Under the pieces are notes generated by a model that saw only the letters and a list, made by a program, of their open reading frames with translations, ran no database searches and was not told where the DNA came from. A program made the position numbers and the translations under genes. This document shows, in pieces, positions 1 through 8,950 of a stretch of DNA of 64,000 nt; within the stretch, counting starts at the first letter, position 1, and the number at the start of each line of letters is the position of its first letter. The stretch is from an uncultured Clostridiaceae bacterium (GTDB taxonomy: Bacteria; Bacillota; Clostridia; Clostridiales; Clostridiaceae), in the NCBI GenBank assembly GCA_946405135.1, contig CAMJGD010000008.1, positions 53,446 through 117,445 on the forward strand, given 5' to 3'.

Positions 1-201
1 AGTAAAATAGAGCAGGTAATCATATCAAGAAATCCTACAGAGGAAGAAAAAGAAATTTTAAAATTAAAGGACAATACTTTAGTGTTAGATATGGAAAGAT
101 GGATATATACCAGTGAACAGAAAGAACCCTACCAGCATCTTAAGTTTGTAGCACCTAACAATATTTATACTTATCCTTTAGAATTTATGAAAAGATTATA
201 G
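1..201 (+). CDS. C-terminal end of a GntR-type regulator (UTRA-like), partial
   Basis: The window opens inside a reading frame of 66 codons ending in TAG. The visible tail contains RWIYTSEQKEPYQ followed by a short aromatic and basic end, which resembles the closing strands of the ligand-binding UTRA domain of HutC-type GntR repressors. The DNA-binding half lies outside the window. A U-tract hairpin follows, and the FAD-dehydrogenase operon starts about 160 bp downstream on the same strand, with a GT-N4-AC palindrome in its promoter. Control of that operon by this protein is therefore plausible. Family assignment rests on a short tail only. Confidence 0.5.
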   Translation, partial: SKIEQVIISRNPTEEEKEILKLKDNTLVLDMERWIYTSEQKEPYQHLKFVAPNNIYTYPLEFMKRL

Positions 202-235
202 ATTAAGATTTGTAGAATTTAATATGTAAAGTGTA

Positions 236-271
236 AAATCACTGTTCATAACTTGAATGGTGATTTTTTTA
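236..271 (+). terminator. Rho-independent terminator after the GntR-type gene
   Basis: A 12-bp stem with two G-U pairs (AAATCACTGTTC pairing with GAATGGTGATTT) is followed directly by a run of T. It separates the regulator from the operon that starts at 361. Confidence 0.85.
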
Positions 272-284
272 TATTTATATGTAC

Positions 285-334
285 TTGAAAATTTAACCAC
301 AATAATATAAGATATAATTAGGATGTCCGAACAA
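285..334 (+). promoter_or_regulatory. Promoter and candidate GntR operator of the FAD-dehydrogenase operon
   Basis: TTGAAA (285-290) and TAAGAT (308-313) are 17 bp apart and make a reasonable sigma-A promoter. Just downstream, TGTCCGAACA (325-334) fits the loose GT-N4-AC shape of HutC/GntR-type operators. Its place after the -10 box would suit repression by the regulator encoded immediately upstream. The operator call is inference. Confidence 0.4.
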
Positions 335-360
335 CATAATAACTCTAGGTGGTGAAATAT

Positions 361-2169
361 ATGGAAAGGGGTCTAAAAACTATTGAAAGACGCATCAGAA
401 AAGATGTATCAACAGATATATATTGCAGGTCATGGAGAAATAGTATTGTACTTGAAGGAAAAGTTCAAAGTTGGCAGCAAGTGGTAAAGGCGGGAAAGTT
501 AGCGGCAAACAAAGGATTTAAGGGTGTAGTAAACAAGATTGAAGTAATAGGAATGGAAATTCCAAAGATAAAAAAGCCAGAACTTAAAGATGGAGCATTA
601 AACGATAAAAAGGTAGATATAATGATTATAGGAGGAGGAGTAATAGGCTGTGCTATAGCAAGAGAGTTATCAAGATATGATGTTTCTATTTTACTAGTAG
701 ATAAAGAAGAAGATGTAGCCTTTCATTCATCTTCAAGAAATGATGGTATGATACATCCAGGTATCGCATCAAAACCAGGAAGCAAAAGAGGATATTATAA
801 CGTAAAAGGGAATAAGATGTATACTAAAATTACTCAGGAGCTGGATGTGGAGTTTAAAAGATCAGGAAATATTATTCTTTATGAAAAAGGATGGATGAAG
901 ATAGCTGCACCTATAGTATATAAAAGAGCGGAAAAGTTAGGAATAGAAGGGGTAACCCATGTATCTTTAAAAGAGCTAAAAGAAATTGAACCCAATATTA
1001 CAGAAAAAGCAGCAGGGGGATTTTCTTTTCCTACCACAGGAGTTTTATCACCCTATAAGATGACTGTAGCCTTTGCTGAAAATGCTGTAATGAATGGTGC
1101 AGAAATAAGTCTTAATACTATAGTAAATTCTATTAAAGTAGTGGAAGGAAAAGTAGCATATGTAGATACCAATAGAGGTAAGATATATCCGAGCATACTT
1201 ATTAATGCAGCAGGAGTATATTCGGATAAAATAGCAGATATGGCTGGAGATCAGTTTTTTACCATACACCCAAGAAAGGGAGAAATAGTGATATTAGACA
1301 AGAAGAAGGGTGCTCTATTTACACGGGTACTTGCCATGCCTCCAATCAATCAAAGTTCTTCAGATACCAAAGGCGGAGGATTAATTAGAACTATAGAAGA
1401 CAATGTATTAGTAGGACCTGATGCCTATGAAGAACCTTACAGGGAAGATTATAGTACTCATAGTCAGAATATTGATAAAATATTGAATAAACATCTTCAT
1501 ATTGTAAAGGGATTATCTAAAGCAGATACTATAACTTATTTTGCAGGAGTTAGGGCTTCTAACTATGAGGAAGAGTTTATTGTAGAAAAGTCAGAATACG
1601 TAGATAACTTAATTCATGCTGCGGGAATACAATCTCCAGGATTAGCTTCAGCTCCAGCTATTGCAGAAGATATAGCAAAAATTGCAGTAAAGGAACTTTC
1701 AAAGGTTAAAAATGTTTATGAAAAAGTAAATTTCAATCCTTTGAGAAAGAGTATTCCAAATTTGAACAAGCTTTCTTTTGAAGAAAGAAGCAGATTAATA
1801 AAAAATAGACCTGATTATGGAATAATCATTTGCAGATGTGAGGAAATAAGCAAAGGAGAAATAGTAGATGCCATTAATTCTCCAATACCCGCAACTAGCT
1901 TAGATGCTGTTAAAAGAAGGGTAAGAACAGGTATGGGAAGGTGTCAAGGCGGCTTTTGTACTCCTTTGGTAACAGAAATTTTATGTGAGGAATTAGGTAA
2001 GAAGGCTGTGGAGATAACTAAAAAAGGTGGCAGTTCAAACTTATTAATGGGAGAAACTAAAAATCATTCTGCAATGGATAGCGACTATAATGCTAAAAAA
2101 ACAGATGAGTTAGTTATGGAAAAAGGCGTTGACTCTATGAAAAATATTATTGGGTCAAGGGGGAAATAA
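361..2169 (+). CDS. GlpA-like FAD-dependent glycerol-3-phosphate-type dehydrogenase with N-terminal BON domain
   Basis: A fused oxidoreductase with three recognisable parts. Residues ~1-60 look like a BON domain (IERRIRKDVSTD start, later VVNKIEVIGM). Residues ~85-460 form a DAO-type FAD domain opening with IMIIGGGVIGCAIARE. The C-terminal ~485-540 is a BFD-like [2Fe-2S] domain with cysteines in ICRCEE and GMGRCQGGFC. Such proteins oxidise glycerol-3-phosphate or related hydroxy acids in anaerobic GlpABC-type complexes. I place the start at ATG 361, because AGGTGGTG at 346-353 is correctly spaced for it. In-frame GTGs at 349 and 352 lie inside the Shine-Dalgarno sequence. It is the first gene of a tight five-gene operon. 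The BON fusion is unusual for this family; the substrate is not certain. Confidence 0.85.
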   Translation: MERGLKTIERRIRKDVSTDIYCRSWRNSIVLEGKVQSWQQVVKAGKLAANKGFKGVVNKIEVIGMEIPKIKKPELKDGALNDKKVDIMIIGGGVIGCAIARELSRYDVSILLVDKEEDVAFHSSSRNDGMIHPGIASKPGSKRGYYNVKGNKMYTKITQELDVEFKRSGNIILYEKGWMKIAAPIVYKRAEKLGIEGVTHVSLKELKEIEPNITEKAAGGFSFPTTGVLSPYKMTVAFAENAVMNGAEISLNTIVNSIKVVEGKVAYVDTNRGKIYPSILINAAGVYSDKIADMAGDQFFTIHPRKGEIVILDKKKGALFTRVLAMPPINQSSSDTKGGGLIRTIEDNVLVGPDAYEEPYREDYSTHSQNIDKILNKHLHIVKGLSKADTITYFAGVRASNYEEEFIVEKSEYVDNLIHAAGIQSPGLASAPAIAEDIAKIAVKELSKVKNVYEKVNFNPLRKSIPNLNKLSFEERSRLIKNRPDYGIIICRCEEISKGEIVDAINSPIPATSLDAVKRRVRTGMGRCQGGFCTPLVTEILCEELGKKAVEITKKGGSSNLLMGETKNHSAMDSDYNAKKTDELVMEKGVDSMKNIIGSRGK

Positions 2170-2170
2170 C

Positions 2171-3430
2171 ATGGAAAATTATGATGTAGTGGTACTGGGA
2201 GCAGGACCTGCAGGATTAGAAGCAGCACTAGCTTCTACAAAAAATGGAGCTTCAACATTAATAGTTGAAAGGGAAAGTAAACCTGGAGGAATCTTAAAGC
2301 AGTGCATCCATGATGGATTTGGACTCATAAGATTTGGAGAAAGACTTACAGGACCTGAATATGCAGAGAAATACATTAAAATGGTAAAAGAAAATAATAT
2401 AGCTATAACTACTTCTACTTTTGCTATAGATGTAAAGAAAGAAGATAAAGGATTTGTACTTCATTTGGTGAATAATAAAAAAGGAGTATATGAAGTAAAG
2501 TGTAAAGCTCTTATTTTAGCTAATGGCTGCAGAGAAAGAACTTCAAGGCAGGTATTTATTCAAGGCAGCAGGCCAGCAGGAATATTTACAGCAGGTACAG
2601 CCCAATATTTTGTAAATATAAAAGGTTATATGCCTTGTAAAAAATGTGTAATACTTGGCAGTGGAGATATAGGACTTATTATGGCAAGAAGACTTACTCT
2701 AGAAGGAGCTAAAGTGTTAGGAGTATATGAAGCAAAACCAAATCCTTCAGGTCTTACTAGAAATATAGTGCAATGTCTTGAAGACTATAATATTCCTTTG
2801 CATCTTTCAAAGACTATCACTAAAATATTTGGAGAGGATAGGGTAAAAGCTGTAGAGATCTCTAGTGTAGATGAAAAAATGAACCCTATAGAGGGAACAG
2901 AAGAAATAATAGAGTGTGATGGAGTAATACTTTCTGTAGGTCTTATACCAGAAAATGAAATAGCAGAAAAACTTGGAATTAAAATAGATAGAAGTACAAA
3001 GGGACCTTATGTAGATCAAAACTTTATGACATCTTTAGAAGGAGTATTCTCCTGCGGAAATGCACTTCATGTAAACGATTTAGTAGACTATGTATCTGAA
3101 AGTGGAAAATGTGCAGGGGAAAGTGCAGCAGCTTATTTGAGTCATAATAATAATAGGGAATTAAATACCATAGTTTATAGTAAAGATTTTTTATATGCGG
3201 TACCTCAACAAATTGATACAAAGTCTAAAAATAAGCAGTTAACCATGTATTTTAGGGTAAAGGATATAAAAGAAAATGCTACTGTAGAGATAAATTACCA
3301 TGAAAAGACTATATTTAAGAAGAAATATAAACATCTTAGACCGCCAGAAATGGAAAGAGTTTTATTAAACTTAGATGATATTAAATTTTTTCAGGGAAAA
3401 AGTTTAGAAATAAAAATGCAGGAGGGATAA
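2171..3430 (+). CDS. FAD/NAD(P)-dependent oxidoreductase (pyridine nucleotide-disulfide type)
   Basis: A 419-residue flavoprotein with an N-terminal FAD-binding GAGPAGLEAA motif at residues ~8-17 and a central NAD(P)-binding ILGSGDIGLIMARR stretch preceded by a CKKC pair. Proteins of this type accompany GlpA-like dehydrogenases and DUF1667 proteins in anaerobic Firmicutes, and probably pass electrons from the dehydrogenase to NAD or a quinone/ferredoxin partner. ATG 2171 follows AAGGGGG. The gap to the previous stop is one base, and the next gene starts two bases after this one stops, so co-translation in one complex is likely. The exact electron acceptor cannot be read from the sequence. Confidence 0.85.
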   Translation: MENYDVVVLGAGPAGLEAALASTKNGASTLIVERESKPGGILKQCIHDGFGLIRFGERLTGPEYAEKYIKMVKENNIAITTSTFAIDVKKEDKGFVLHLVNNKKGVYEVKCKALILANGCRERTSRQVFIQGSRPAGIFTAGTAQYFVNIKGYMPCKKCVILGSGDIGLIMARRLTLEGAKVLGVYEAKPNPSGLTRNIVQCLEDYNIPLHLSKTITKIFGEDRVKAVEISSVDEKMNPIEGTEEIIECDGVILSVGLIPENEIAEKLGIKIDRSTKGPYVDQNFMTSLEGVFSCGNALHVNDLVDYVSESGKCAGESAAAYLSHNNNRELNTIVYSKDFLYAVPQQIDTKSKNKQLTMYFRVKDIKENATVEINYHEKTIFKKKYKHLRPPEMERVLLNLDDIKFFQGKSLEIKMQEG

Positions 3431-3431
3431 T

Positions 3432-3800
3432 ATGGAAGAACTTACCTGTATAGTATGTCCTAATGGATGTAGTCTTACTATTGAAAAAGTTGATGAAAAA
3501 TGGGAGGTTACGGGTAATCAGTGCCAAAGGGGAAAGATTTTTGCTATTAATGAAATGGAAAATCCTCAAAGGAGTGTGACATCTACAGTTAAAACTGTTT
3601 ATAAGTCTATGCCCAGAGTTTCTGTAAAAACTCAGGGGGAAATACCAAAAAAAGATATTTTAACATTGATGAAGTTATTAGATGATGTAGTTGTTGATAG
3701 AGTGATGAGCTGTGGAGATATAATTTTAGAAAATGTACTAGGGAGCGGTGTTAATGTAGTTTGTACTTCTGATATGAATCTATGGATAAAGGGGGCATAG
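3432..3800 (+). CDS. DUF1667 domain protein, small cysteine-rich redox subunit
   Basis: A 122-residue protein beginning with CIVCPNGC, followed by GNQCQRG and the conserved ENPQRSVTSTV stretch typical of DUF1667. The spaced cysteines suggest a small Fe-S or other metal site. In GlpA-like clusters it sits next to the dehydrogenase and the FAD/NAD oxidoreductase, and is thought to be a third subunit of the electron-transfer complex. Its stop codon overlaps the preferred GTG start of the kinase by one base. Family assignment is firm; biochemical role is inferred from gene neighbourhood. Confidence 0.85.
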   Translation: MEELTCIVCPNGCSLTIEKVDEKWEVTGNQCQRGKIFAINEMENPQRSVTSTVKTVYKSMPRVSVKTQGEIPKKDILTLMKLLDDVVVDRVMSCGDIILENVLGSGVNVVCTSDMNLWIKGA

Positions 3801-5383
3801 TGGTGGAGCCTTTGATACTTTCTATAGATTGTGGAACCCAAAGTATAAGAGCACTGATTTTTGACAAGCATGGAGAGCTGCTTGCCAAGGAGAAAGTTGA
3901 ATTTGAACCTTACTTTTCTAAAGAGCCTGGATGGGCAGAACAAGATCCATTGGTATATTATAATGCCATGTGTGAAGCATGCATAGGTCTAAAAAAGTCT
4001 TCAGAAGAGCTTTGGGATCATATTTCAGGAGTGGTTGTAACTACTCAAAGAGATACTTGTGTAAATGTAGACAAGGACGGCAATGCTTTAAGGCCTTGTA
4101 TACTTTGGTTAGATCAAAGATATGCCCTTTGTAAAGAAAAGTTTTCTGCAATTAAAAGGTTTGCTTTTAGAACTATAGGTATGAAAGAAGCTGTAGATAT
4201 AACTATGAAGAAAAGCAAATCTTATTGGATAAAAGAAAATCAGCCGGAAGTATGGAAAAATACCTATAAGTATCTATTACTTTCAGGATATTTAAATTAT
4301 AAATTGACAGGATGTTTTGTAGATTCTATAGGTAATCAGGTAGGTCATATTCCCTTTGATTATAAAAGAAAAGAATGGCCAAGATCTGATAGAAATTATA
4401 GGTGGCAATTATGCGGCATAGAAAGAGAAAAGCTTCCAAAACTTGTGGAACCAGGTACTATAATAGGAGGAATCACAGAAGAAACATCTAAAAATACAGG
4501 CATAAAGATAGGAGTTCCTGTAATAGCAGCTGCCGCAGATAAGGCCTGTGAAACTTTAGGCTGCGGATGTATGGATACGGAATGTGCCAGCATAAGCTTT
4601 GGTACTACTGCTACAGTGCAAACCACTTCTGAAGAATATTTTGAGCCTATACCTTTTATGCCAGCCTATCCAGCTGCCATGAAGGGATATTATAATCCGG
4701 AAGTGGAAATATTTAGAGGTTACTGGATGATAAGCTGGTTTAAAAGAGAATTTGCGCAAAGAGAAATGTTGGAAGCAGAAGAAAGAAATATTTCTCCAGA
4801 GGAAGTGCTTAATGAAAAGCTTACAAGTATTCCGCCAGGTTCTCATGGATTAATGCTGCAGCCTTATTGGACACCGGGTCTTAAAATGCCAGAGGCTAAA
4901 GGAGCAATTATAGGTTTCAGTGATATTCATACTCGTGCTCACATATATAGAGCTATTATTGAAGGAATTAATTATGGACTTTTAGATGGAATAGACAAAA
5001 TTCAAAATAAATCCCATAAAGTGATAAAAAAAGTTTTTGTTTCAGGTGGAGGTTCTCAAAGCGATATAATATGTCAAATAACTGCAGATATGTTAAATAG
5101 GCCAGTTTATAAGGTTCAAACCTATGAAACTTCAGGACTTGGTTCTTCTATAATAGGTTATGTTGCTTTAGGAGTTTATAAAGATTATCATGAAGCTGCA
5201 GATAATATGATACATCATAAAATAGAATATAAACCAGATAAAAGAAATGCTGAAATTTATTTTAAATTATATAAAAACGTTTACGAAAAAATATACCCGT
5301 CTCTTAAGGGTCTTTATAAGGAAATAAGAGATATAACAGGTTGTCCTATGTATAAGGAGGTTGATTGTAATGAGCAAAGATAA
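3800..5383 (+). CDS. FGGY-family carbohydrate kinase
   Basis: A 527-residue ASKHA-fold kinase. The N-terminus has the phosphate-1 motif LSIDCGTQSIRALIFD and the family's GWAEQDP segment. The C-terminal half has the adenosine motif VSGGGSQSDIICQITAD. FGGY kinases phosphorylate sugars or polyols such as glycerol, xylulose or ribulose with ATP. GTG 3800 (or 3803) is preferred over ATG 3782, because AAAGGGGG at 3788-3794 lies just upstream and the family N-terminus fits. Sandwiched among dehydrogenase genes, it probably makes the phosphorylated substrate that they oxidise. It is not a clear GlpK, so I leave the substrate open. Confidence 0.85.
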   Translation: MVEPLILSIDCGTQSIRALIFDKHGELLAKEKVEFEPYFSKEPGWAEQDPLVYYNAMCEACIGLKKSSEELWDHISGVVVTTQRDTCVNVDKDGNALRPCILWLDQRYALCKEKFSAIKRFAFRTIGMKEAVDITMKKSKSYWIKENQPEVWKNTYKYLLLSGYLNYKLTGCFVDSIGNQVGHIPFDYKRKEWPRSDRNYRWQLCGIEREKLPKLVEPGTIIGGITEETSKNTGIKIGVPVIAAAADKACETLGCGCMDTECASISFGTTATVQTTSEEYFEPIPFMPAYPAAMKGYYNPEVEIFRGYWMISWFKREFAQREMLEAEERNISPEEVLNEKLTSIPPGSHGLMLQPYWTPGLKMPEAKGAIIGFSDIHTRAHIYRAIIEGINYGLLDGIDKIQNKSHKVIKKVFVSGGGSQSDIICQITADMLNRPVYKVQTYETSGLGSSIIGYVALGVYKDYHEAADNMIHHKIEYKPDKRNAEIYFKLYKNVYEKIYPSLKGLYKEIRDITGCPMYKEVDCNEQR

Positions 5384-7103
5384 TAATGAGTTTTATCCAG
5401 ATTGGTATGAAGAAGCACCGCCAGAAGGATCTTATCGTTCCATATTAAAATGGGGAGATCCTAAAGAATTTAAACATCCTAATAAAAAATTATATGCACT
5501 TATGAAAAAAACTTTTAATATGACAGATGAAGATTTTAAGGTTAAACAAAAAATGGGATTAGAAAAGGTAGATTTTAATGTGCCCATAAAACTAAAGGAT
5601 GAACAGATAAAAAGATTTAAAGAAATAGTTGGAGAAGAAAATGTAAAAATAGATAATTACTCTAGGCTTCAAATTGCCTATGGTAAAACTATGGTAGATC
5701 TTATGAGACTTAGAGAGGGCATTGTAGAAAATTTGCCAGACGTTGTACTTCATCCTAGAAGCAAAGAAGATATAGCAGAAATAGTAAAATATTGTAATGA
5801 ACAAAATATTGCGGTTTATGTGTATGGAGGAGGTTCCTCTGTAACTCGAGGAGTGGAGTGTGTAAATGGCGGAGTATCTCTTGATATGCGAGTGCACATG
5901 AATAAAGTAGTAAAATTTAATGAAATTAATCAAACTATAACTGTAGAAGCTGGTATGTCAGGACCAGATCTTGAAAAGACACTTAACAATGCTCCAGAAT
6001 TATTTAACGCTAAAAGAAGATATACCTGCGGACATTTTCCTCAGTCCTTTGAATATTCAGCTGTAGGAGGATGGGTAGTAACAAGAGGAGCAGGTCAGAA
6101 CTCTACTTATTATGGAAAAATAGAAGATATAGTAGTCTGTCAGGAGTATGTAACTCCTATTGGAATCATAAAAACAGAAGAATTTCCTGCAAATGCTACA
6201 GGACCATCTATAGATCAAATAATGATGGGAAGTGAAGGTACTTTTGGAGTTCTTGTAAATGTTACTCTAAAAGTGTTTAGATATATGCCAGAGAATATTA
6301 AAAGGTTTAGTTATATATTCAAAAACTGGGAAGATGCAAGAAATGCGGCACGTGAAATAATGCAGGGACAATTTGGATTTCCATCTGTATTTAGGCTGTC
6401 TGACCCTGAAGAAACAGATGTAGCTTTAAAGTTATATGGGGTAGAAGGTACTTTTATTGATACCATGATGAGCATGAAGGGATATAAACCCATGGAGAGA
6501 TGCTTATTTTTAGGATTTACAGAAGGAGAAAAACATTTCTCCAATCTAGTAAACAGAAGAGTAAAGAAAATTTGCAAAAAATATGGTGCTATGTATACCA
6601 CAGGCTATGTTACAAAAGGGTGGGAACATGGAAGATTTAGAGATCCATATATGAGAGAGGATTTACAGGATTATGGTATAATGACAGACACTTTAGAGTG
6701 TTCTGTAACTTGGGATCAAATGAAAGAAGTGCATGAAGGGGTAAGAAAGTTTTGTAAGAGTAGACCTAATACCATATGTATGACTCACATGTCTCATGTA
6801 TATCCTCAAGGAGCAAATTTATATTTTATATTTATAGCAAAAATAAATGAAATAGATGATTATCTATCCTATCAATATGGTATATTAGACAACATGCAAA
6901 AATACGGTGCAGCTATGAGTCACCATCACGGCATAGGTAAAATGACAGCACCTTGGCTTGAAGGTCAGATTGGTAAAAATCAAATTGAAGTATATCGTGC
7001 ACTTAAAAAGCATTTTGACCCTAAGGGTATAATGAATCCAGGAGGTACCATTGCTTTGGACTTGCCTGATTCTAAAAGAAGATTTATGAGAGAACCTTGG
7101 TAA
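5370..7103 (+). CDS. FAD-binding oxidase resembling alkyldihydroxyacetone-phosphate synthase
   Basis: A 577-residue FAD-linked enzyme of the VAO/PCMH type. The FAD-binding region is at ~120-300 (VYGGGSSVTRG, later MGSEGTFGVLVNVTLK). Near the C-terminus, SHHHGIGKM matches the histidine cluster of alkyl-DHAP synthases, and HFDPKGIMNPGG is the usual VAO end motif. In the family such enzymes make the ether bond of ether lipids or oxidise 2-hydroxy acids. ATG 5370 follows AAGGAGG at 5354-5360. The gene starts inside the kinase's 3' end by 14 bases and ends the operon before a strong terminator. An ether-lipid role is possible, but oxidation of a sugar-acid phosphate is as likely from context. Confidence 0.75.
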   Translation: MSKDNNEFYPDWYEEAPPEGSYRSILKWGDPKEFKHPNKKLYALMKKTFNMTDEDFKVKQKMGLEKVDFNVPIKLKDEQIKRFKEIVGEENVKIDNYSRLQIAYGKTMVDLMRLREGIVENLPDVVLHPRSKEDIAEIVKYCNEQNIAVYVYGGGSSVTRGVECVNGGVSLDMRVHMNKVVKFNEINQTITVEAGMSGPDLEKTLNNAPELFNAKRRYTCGHFPQSFEYSAVGGWVVTRGAGQNSTYYGKIEDIVVCQEYVTPIGIIKTEEFPANATGPSIDQIMMGSEGTFGVLVNVTLKVFRYMPENIKRFSYIFKNWEDARNAAREIMQGQFGFPSVFRLSDPEETDVALKLYGVEGTFIDTMMSMKGYKPMERCLFLGFTEGEKHFSNLVNRRVKKICKKYGAMYTTGYVTKGWEHGRFRDPYMREDLQDYGIMTDTLECSVTWDQMKEVHEGVRKFCKSRPNTICMTHMSHVYPQGANLYFIFIAKINEIDDYLSYQYGILDNMQKYGAAMSHHHGIGKMTAPWLEGQIGKNQIEVYRALKKHFDPKGIMNPGGTIALDLPDSKRRFMREPW

Positions 7104-7113
7104 TAAATAAAAA

Positions 7114-7160
7114 CAAAATACTCCCTTCAGATATATTGAAGGGGAGCATTTTGTTTTTTT
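7114..7160. terminator. Terminator between the FAD operon and the VanW gene
   Basis: CAAAATACTCCCTTCA and TTGAAGGGGAGCATTTTG form a long stem with a T-run on the plus strand and A-rich flank on the other side. It can serve both convergent genes. Confidence 0.85.
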
Positions 7161-7207
7161 GTTAAGTACAACTTATATTTTTTAATATTACAGTGAGGAT
7201 ATTCATC

Positions 7208-8494
7208 TTAATTAGCAACGTAAACATCCTTTGATAGACGTTTTTTGCTTATTAATTTTTCATTTTGATAAATTTCCTTATAGCCTTCTGCATAGCACTT
7301 ACCATCTTTATAATATTGAGTATTATAAAGCTTTATTTCTTTTCCGTCATTCTCTTTTTGACCATAGAAATTAACTACTACATCTTTACCTTTTACGTAA
7401 CTTTCTATATATATAGGATAATCTTTATTATTTTTAAATTTAAAATCTATATAATCCCCAGCTATAGTAGCATCTAGGCCGAGCTTTACATAAGATACCA
7501 CATTAGAATGAGGAGTTCTTTCCACTACTTGTAAGTCAGAATAAAGAACTGTATTATATAGTGTTGAAACAAGCTGACATATTCCACCAGCAAGCCCAGG
7601 TACTGGTTTTTTATTTTCAAAAATAATAGCATCTCTATATCCTGTAGCATAGGTTCTAGGTCCTAATCTTTTGTTAGTTGAAAAAGTTTCTCCAGGCATT
7701 ATTAAAGCCCCATTTAAGGATTTAGCTGCAACAGTTATATTTTGAGTTCTGTTATAATCGTTAGGGTTACTTAAAGTTGTACTAAAAGTAGATACTTTAT
7801 CCTGCACTTTAATTAGATCAACATATTTTTGCTTTGCTTCAAGTGTTTTTGTAGGTATTACGATATCATCATTATTACCCTGATTTATACTTTTTAAAAC
7901 TAACTGTTTTAATTCATCAGTTTTAACTTGTACCCCTTTTATATCTTTAGTTACTGTAAATTGGCTGCCATTAAAAGAAAGAGTAGCATTTTTAGGTTCT
8001 TTATTTATGGAATTAGACAAATCTTTTAAGTACTTGTCTAGTTTACCTTCATCAAAAGCAAATTCTTTAGTTATATCTATAGGATTACGCTTTAAATGTA
8101 TTCTATCAAGAAATTTTTTTAGCATACTTGAAGACTTTTTATAAGCAAAAGCTTCTTCTGCTATTGTCTCTACATCGTATCTAAGATTTATATCTTTAGA
8201 AGTTAAAGTTGAATTTTGAGTTGCATAAATAAGAGATATCTTTTTTCCTTTTAAAGGCTTATTTAAAGCAATTTCAAGTTTTTCTATGGCGTCTTTTTTA
8301 GATAGATTACCTATATACACATTATTGACGCTTATTCCTTCATAGATATAGTTATCAGCTTTTTTGTTTAATGAATTAATAACAAGTAAAGTGGATATTA
8401 AAGATATAAAGATAAAAGAACCCACTATTATAAAAGGTGTTTTTAATGATTTTGTTTTAGATCGTTTTCTTGTTGATTTCTCGTAATTCTGCAA
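7208..8494 (-). CDS. VanW-family membrane-anchored protein with peptidoglycan-binding-like domain
   Basis: About 428 residues with a basic cytoplasmic start, one transmembrane helix (~residues 20-40, PFIIVGSFIFISLISTLLV), a long extracellular PG_binding_4-like region, and a VanW domain near the C-terminus containing MPGETFSTNKRLGP and GLAGGICQLVSTLYN. VanW proteins are linked to cell-wall processes, but their chemistry is not settled. I prefer the TTG at 8494: GGAGGG (8507-8502 on the minus strand) lies 7 bases before it, whereas the TTG at 8509 would sit inside the Shine-Dalgarno sequence. A second, soluble VanW protein is encoded at 39942. Function at the wall is inference. Confidence 0.8.
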   Translation of the reverse strand: MQNYEKSTRKRSKTKSLKTPFIIVGSFIFISLISTLLVINSLNKKADNYIYEGISVNNVYIGNLSKKDAIEKLEIALNKPLKGKKISLIYATQNSTLTSKDINLRYDVETIAEEAFAYKKSSSMLKKFLDRIHLKRNPIDITKEFAFDEGKLDKYLKDLSNSINKEPKNATLSFNGSQFTVTKDIKGVQVKTDELKQLVLKSINQGNNDDIVIPTKTLEAKQKYVDLIKVQDKVSTFSTTLSNPNDYNRTQNITVAAKSLNGALIMPGETFSTNKRLGPRTYATGYRDAIIFENKKPVPGLAGGICQLVSTLYNTVLYSDLQVVERTPHSNVVSYVKLGLDATIAGDYIDFKFKNNKDYPIYIESYVKGKDVVVNFYGQKENDGKEIKLYNTQYYKDGKCYAEGYKEIYQNEKLISKKRLSKDVYVAN

Positions 8495-8950
8495 GTTAGA
8501 GCCCTCCAAAAAATAATATGTAAATTGCTAGTGTTTAAAAATAATATTTTATATTACTATTTTATTATATGAAATAATGAATTACGTAATATGAAATACC
8601 ACCAATATTATTATATAACTATTTAAGCATCTCGTCATTTTTTTTATTTAAAATATTTATAATTTTTTTTTATAGAGGAGCTAACATTAATATAATTTAA
8701 TTAAGTCATAAATAATAGGGAAAAAATGTATTTAAAGTGGCTTAATTTGGAATCTATAAATCTGATTTTTTATCTATGAGATAGGCACTAAGCTGTCAAG
8801 AAAAAACAGGAACAATTTCACAACGTTAAAATACTTATAATTCTTCCTATAATTTTATTTTTTGTTGTACATAAATCATGTTAAAATAAAATAGAATGTT
8901 GCTAATTTAGGATAGAGTAATATTGAATGCATTTTACATAGGAGGGTTTT
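8495..8950. other. Intergenic region between divergent VanW and MBOAT genes
   Basis: About 455 bp of AT-rich DNA between divergent start codons. It must hold the promoters of both genes, but I see no pair of boxes good enough to name. The only clear signal is AGGAGGG just before 8951. I see no terminator, long inverted repeat or credible ORF. Confidence 0.5.
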
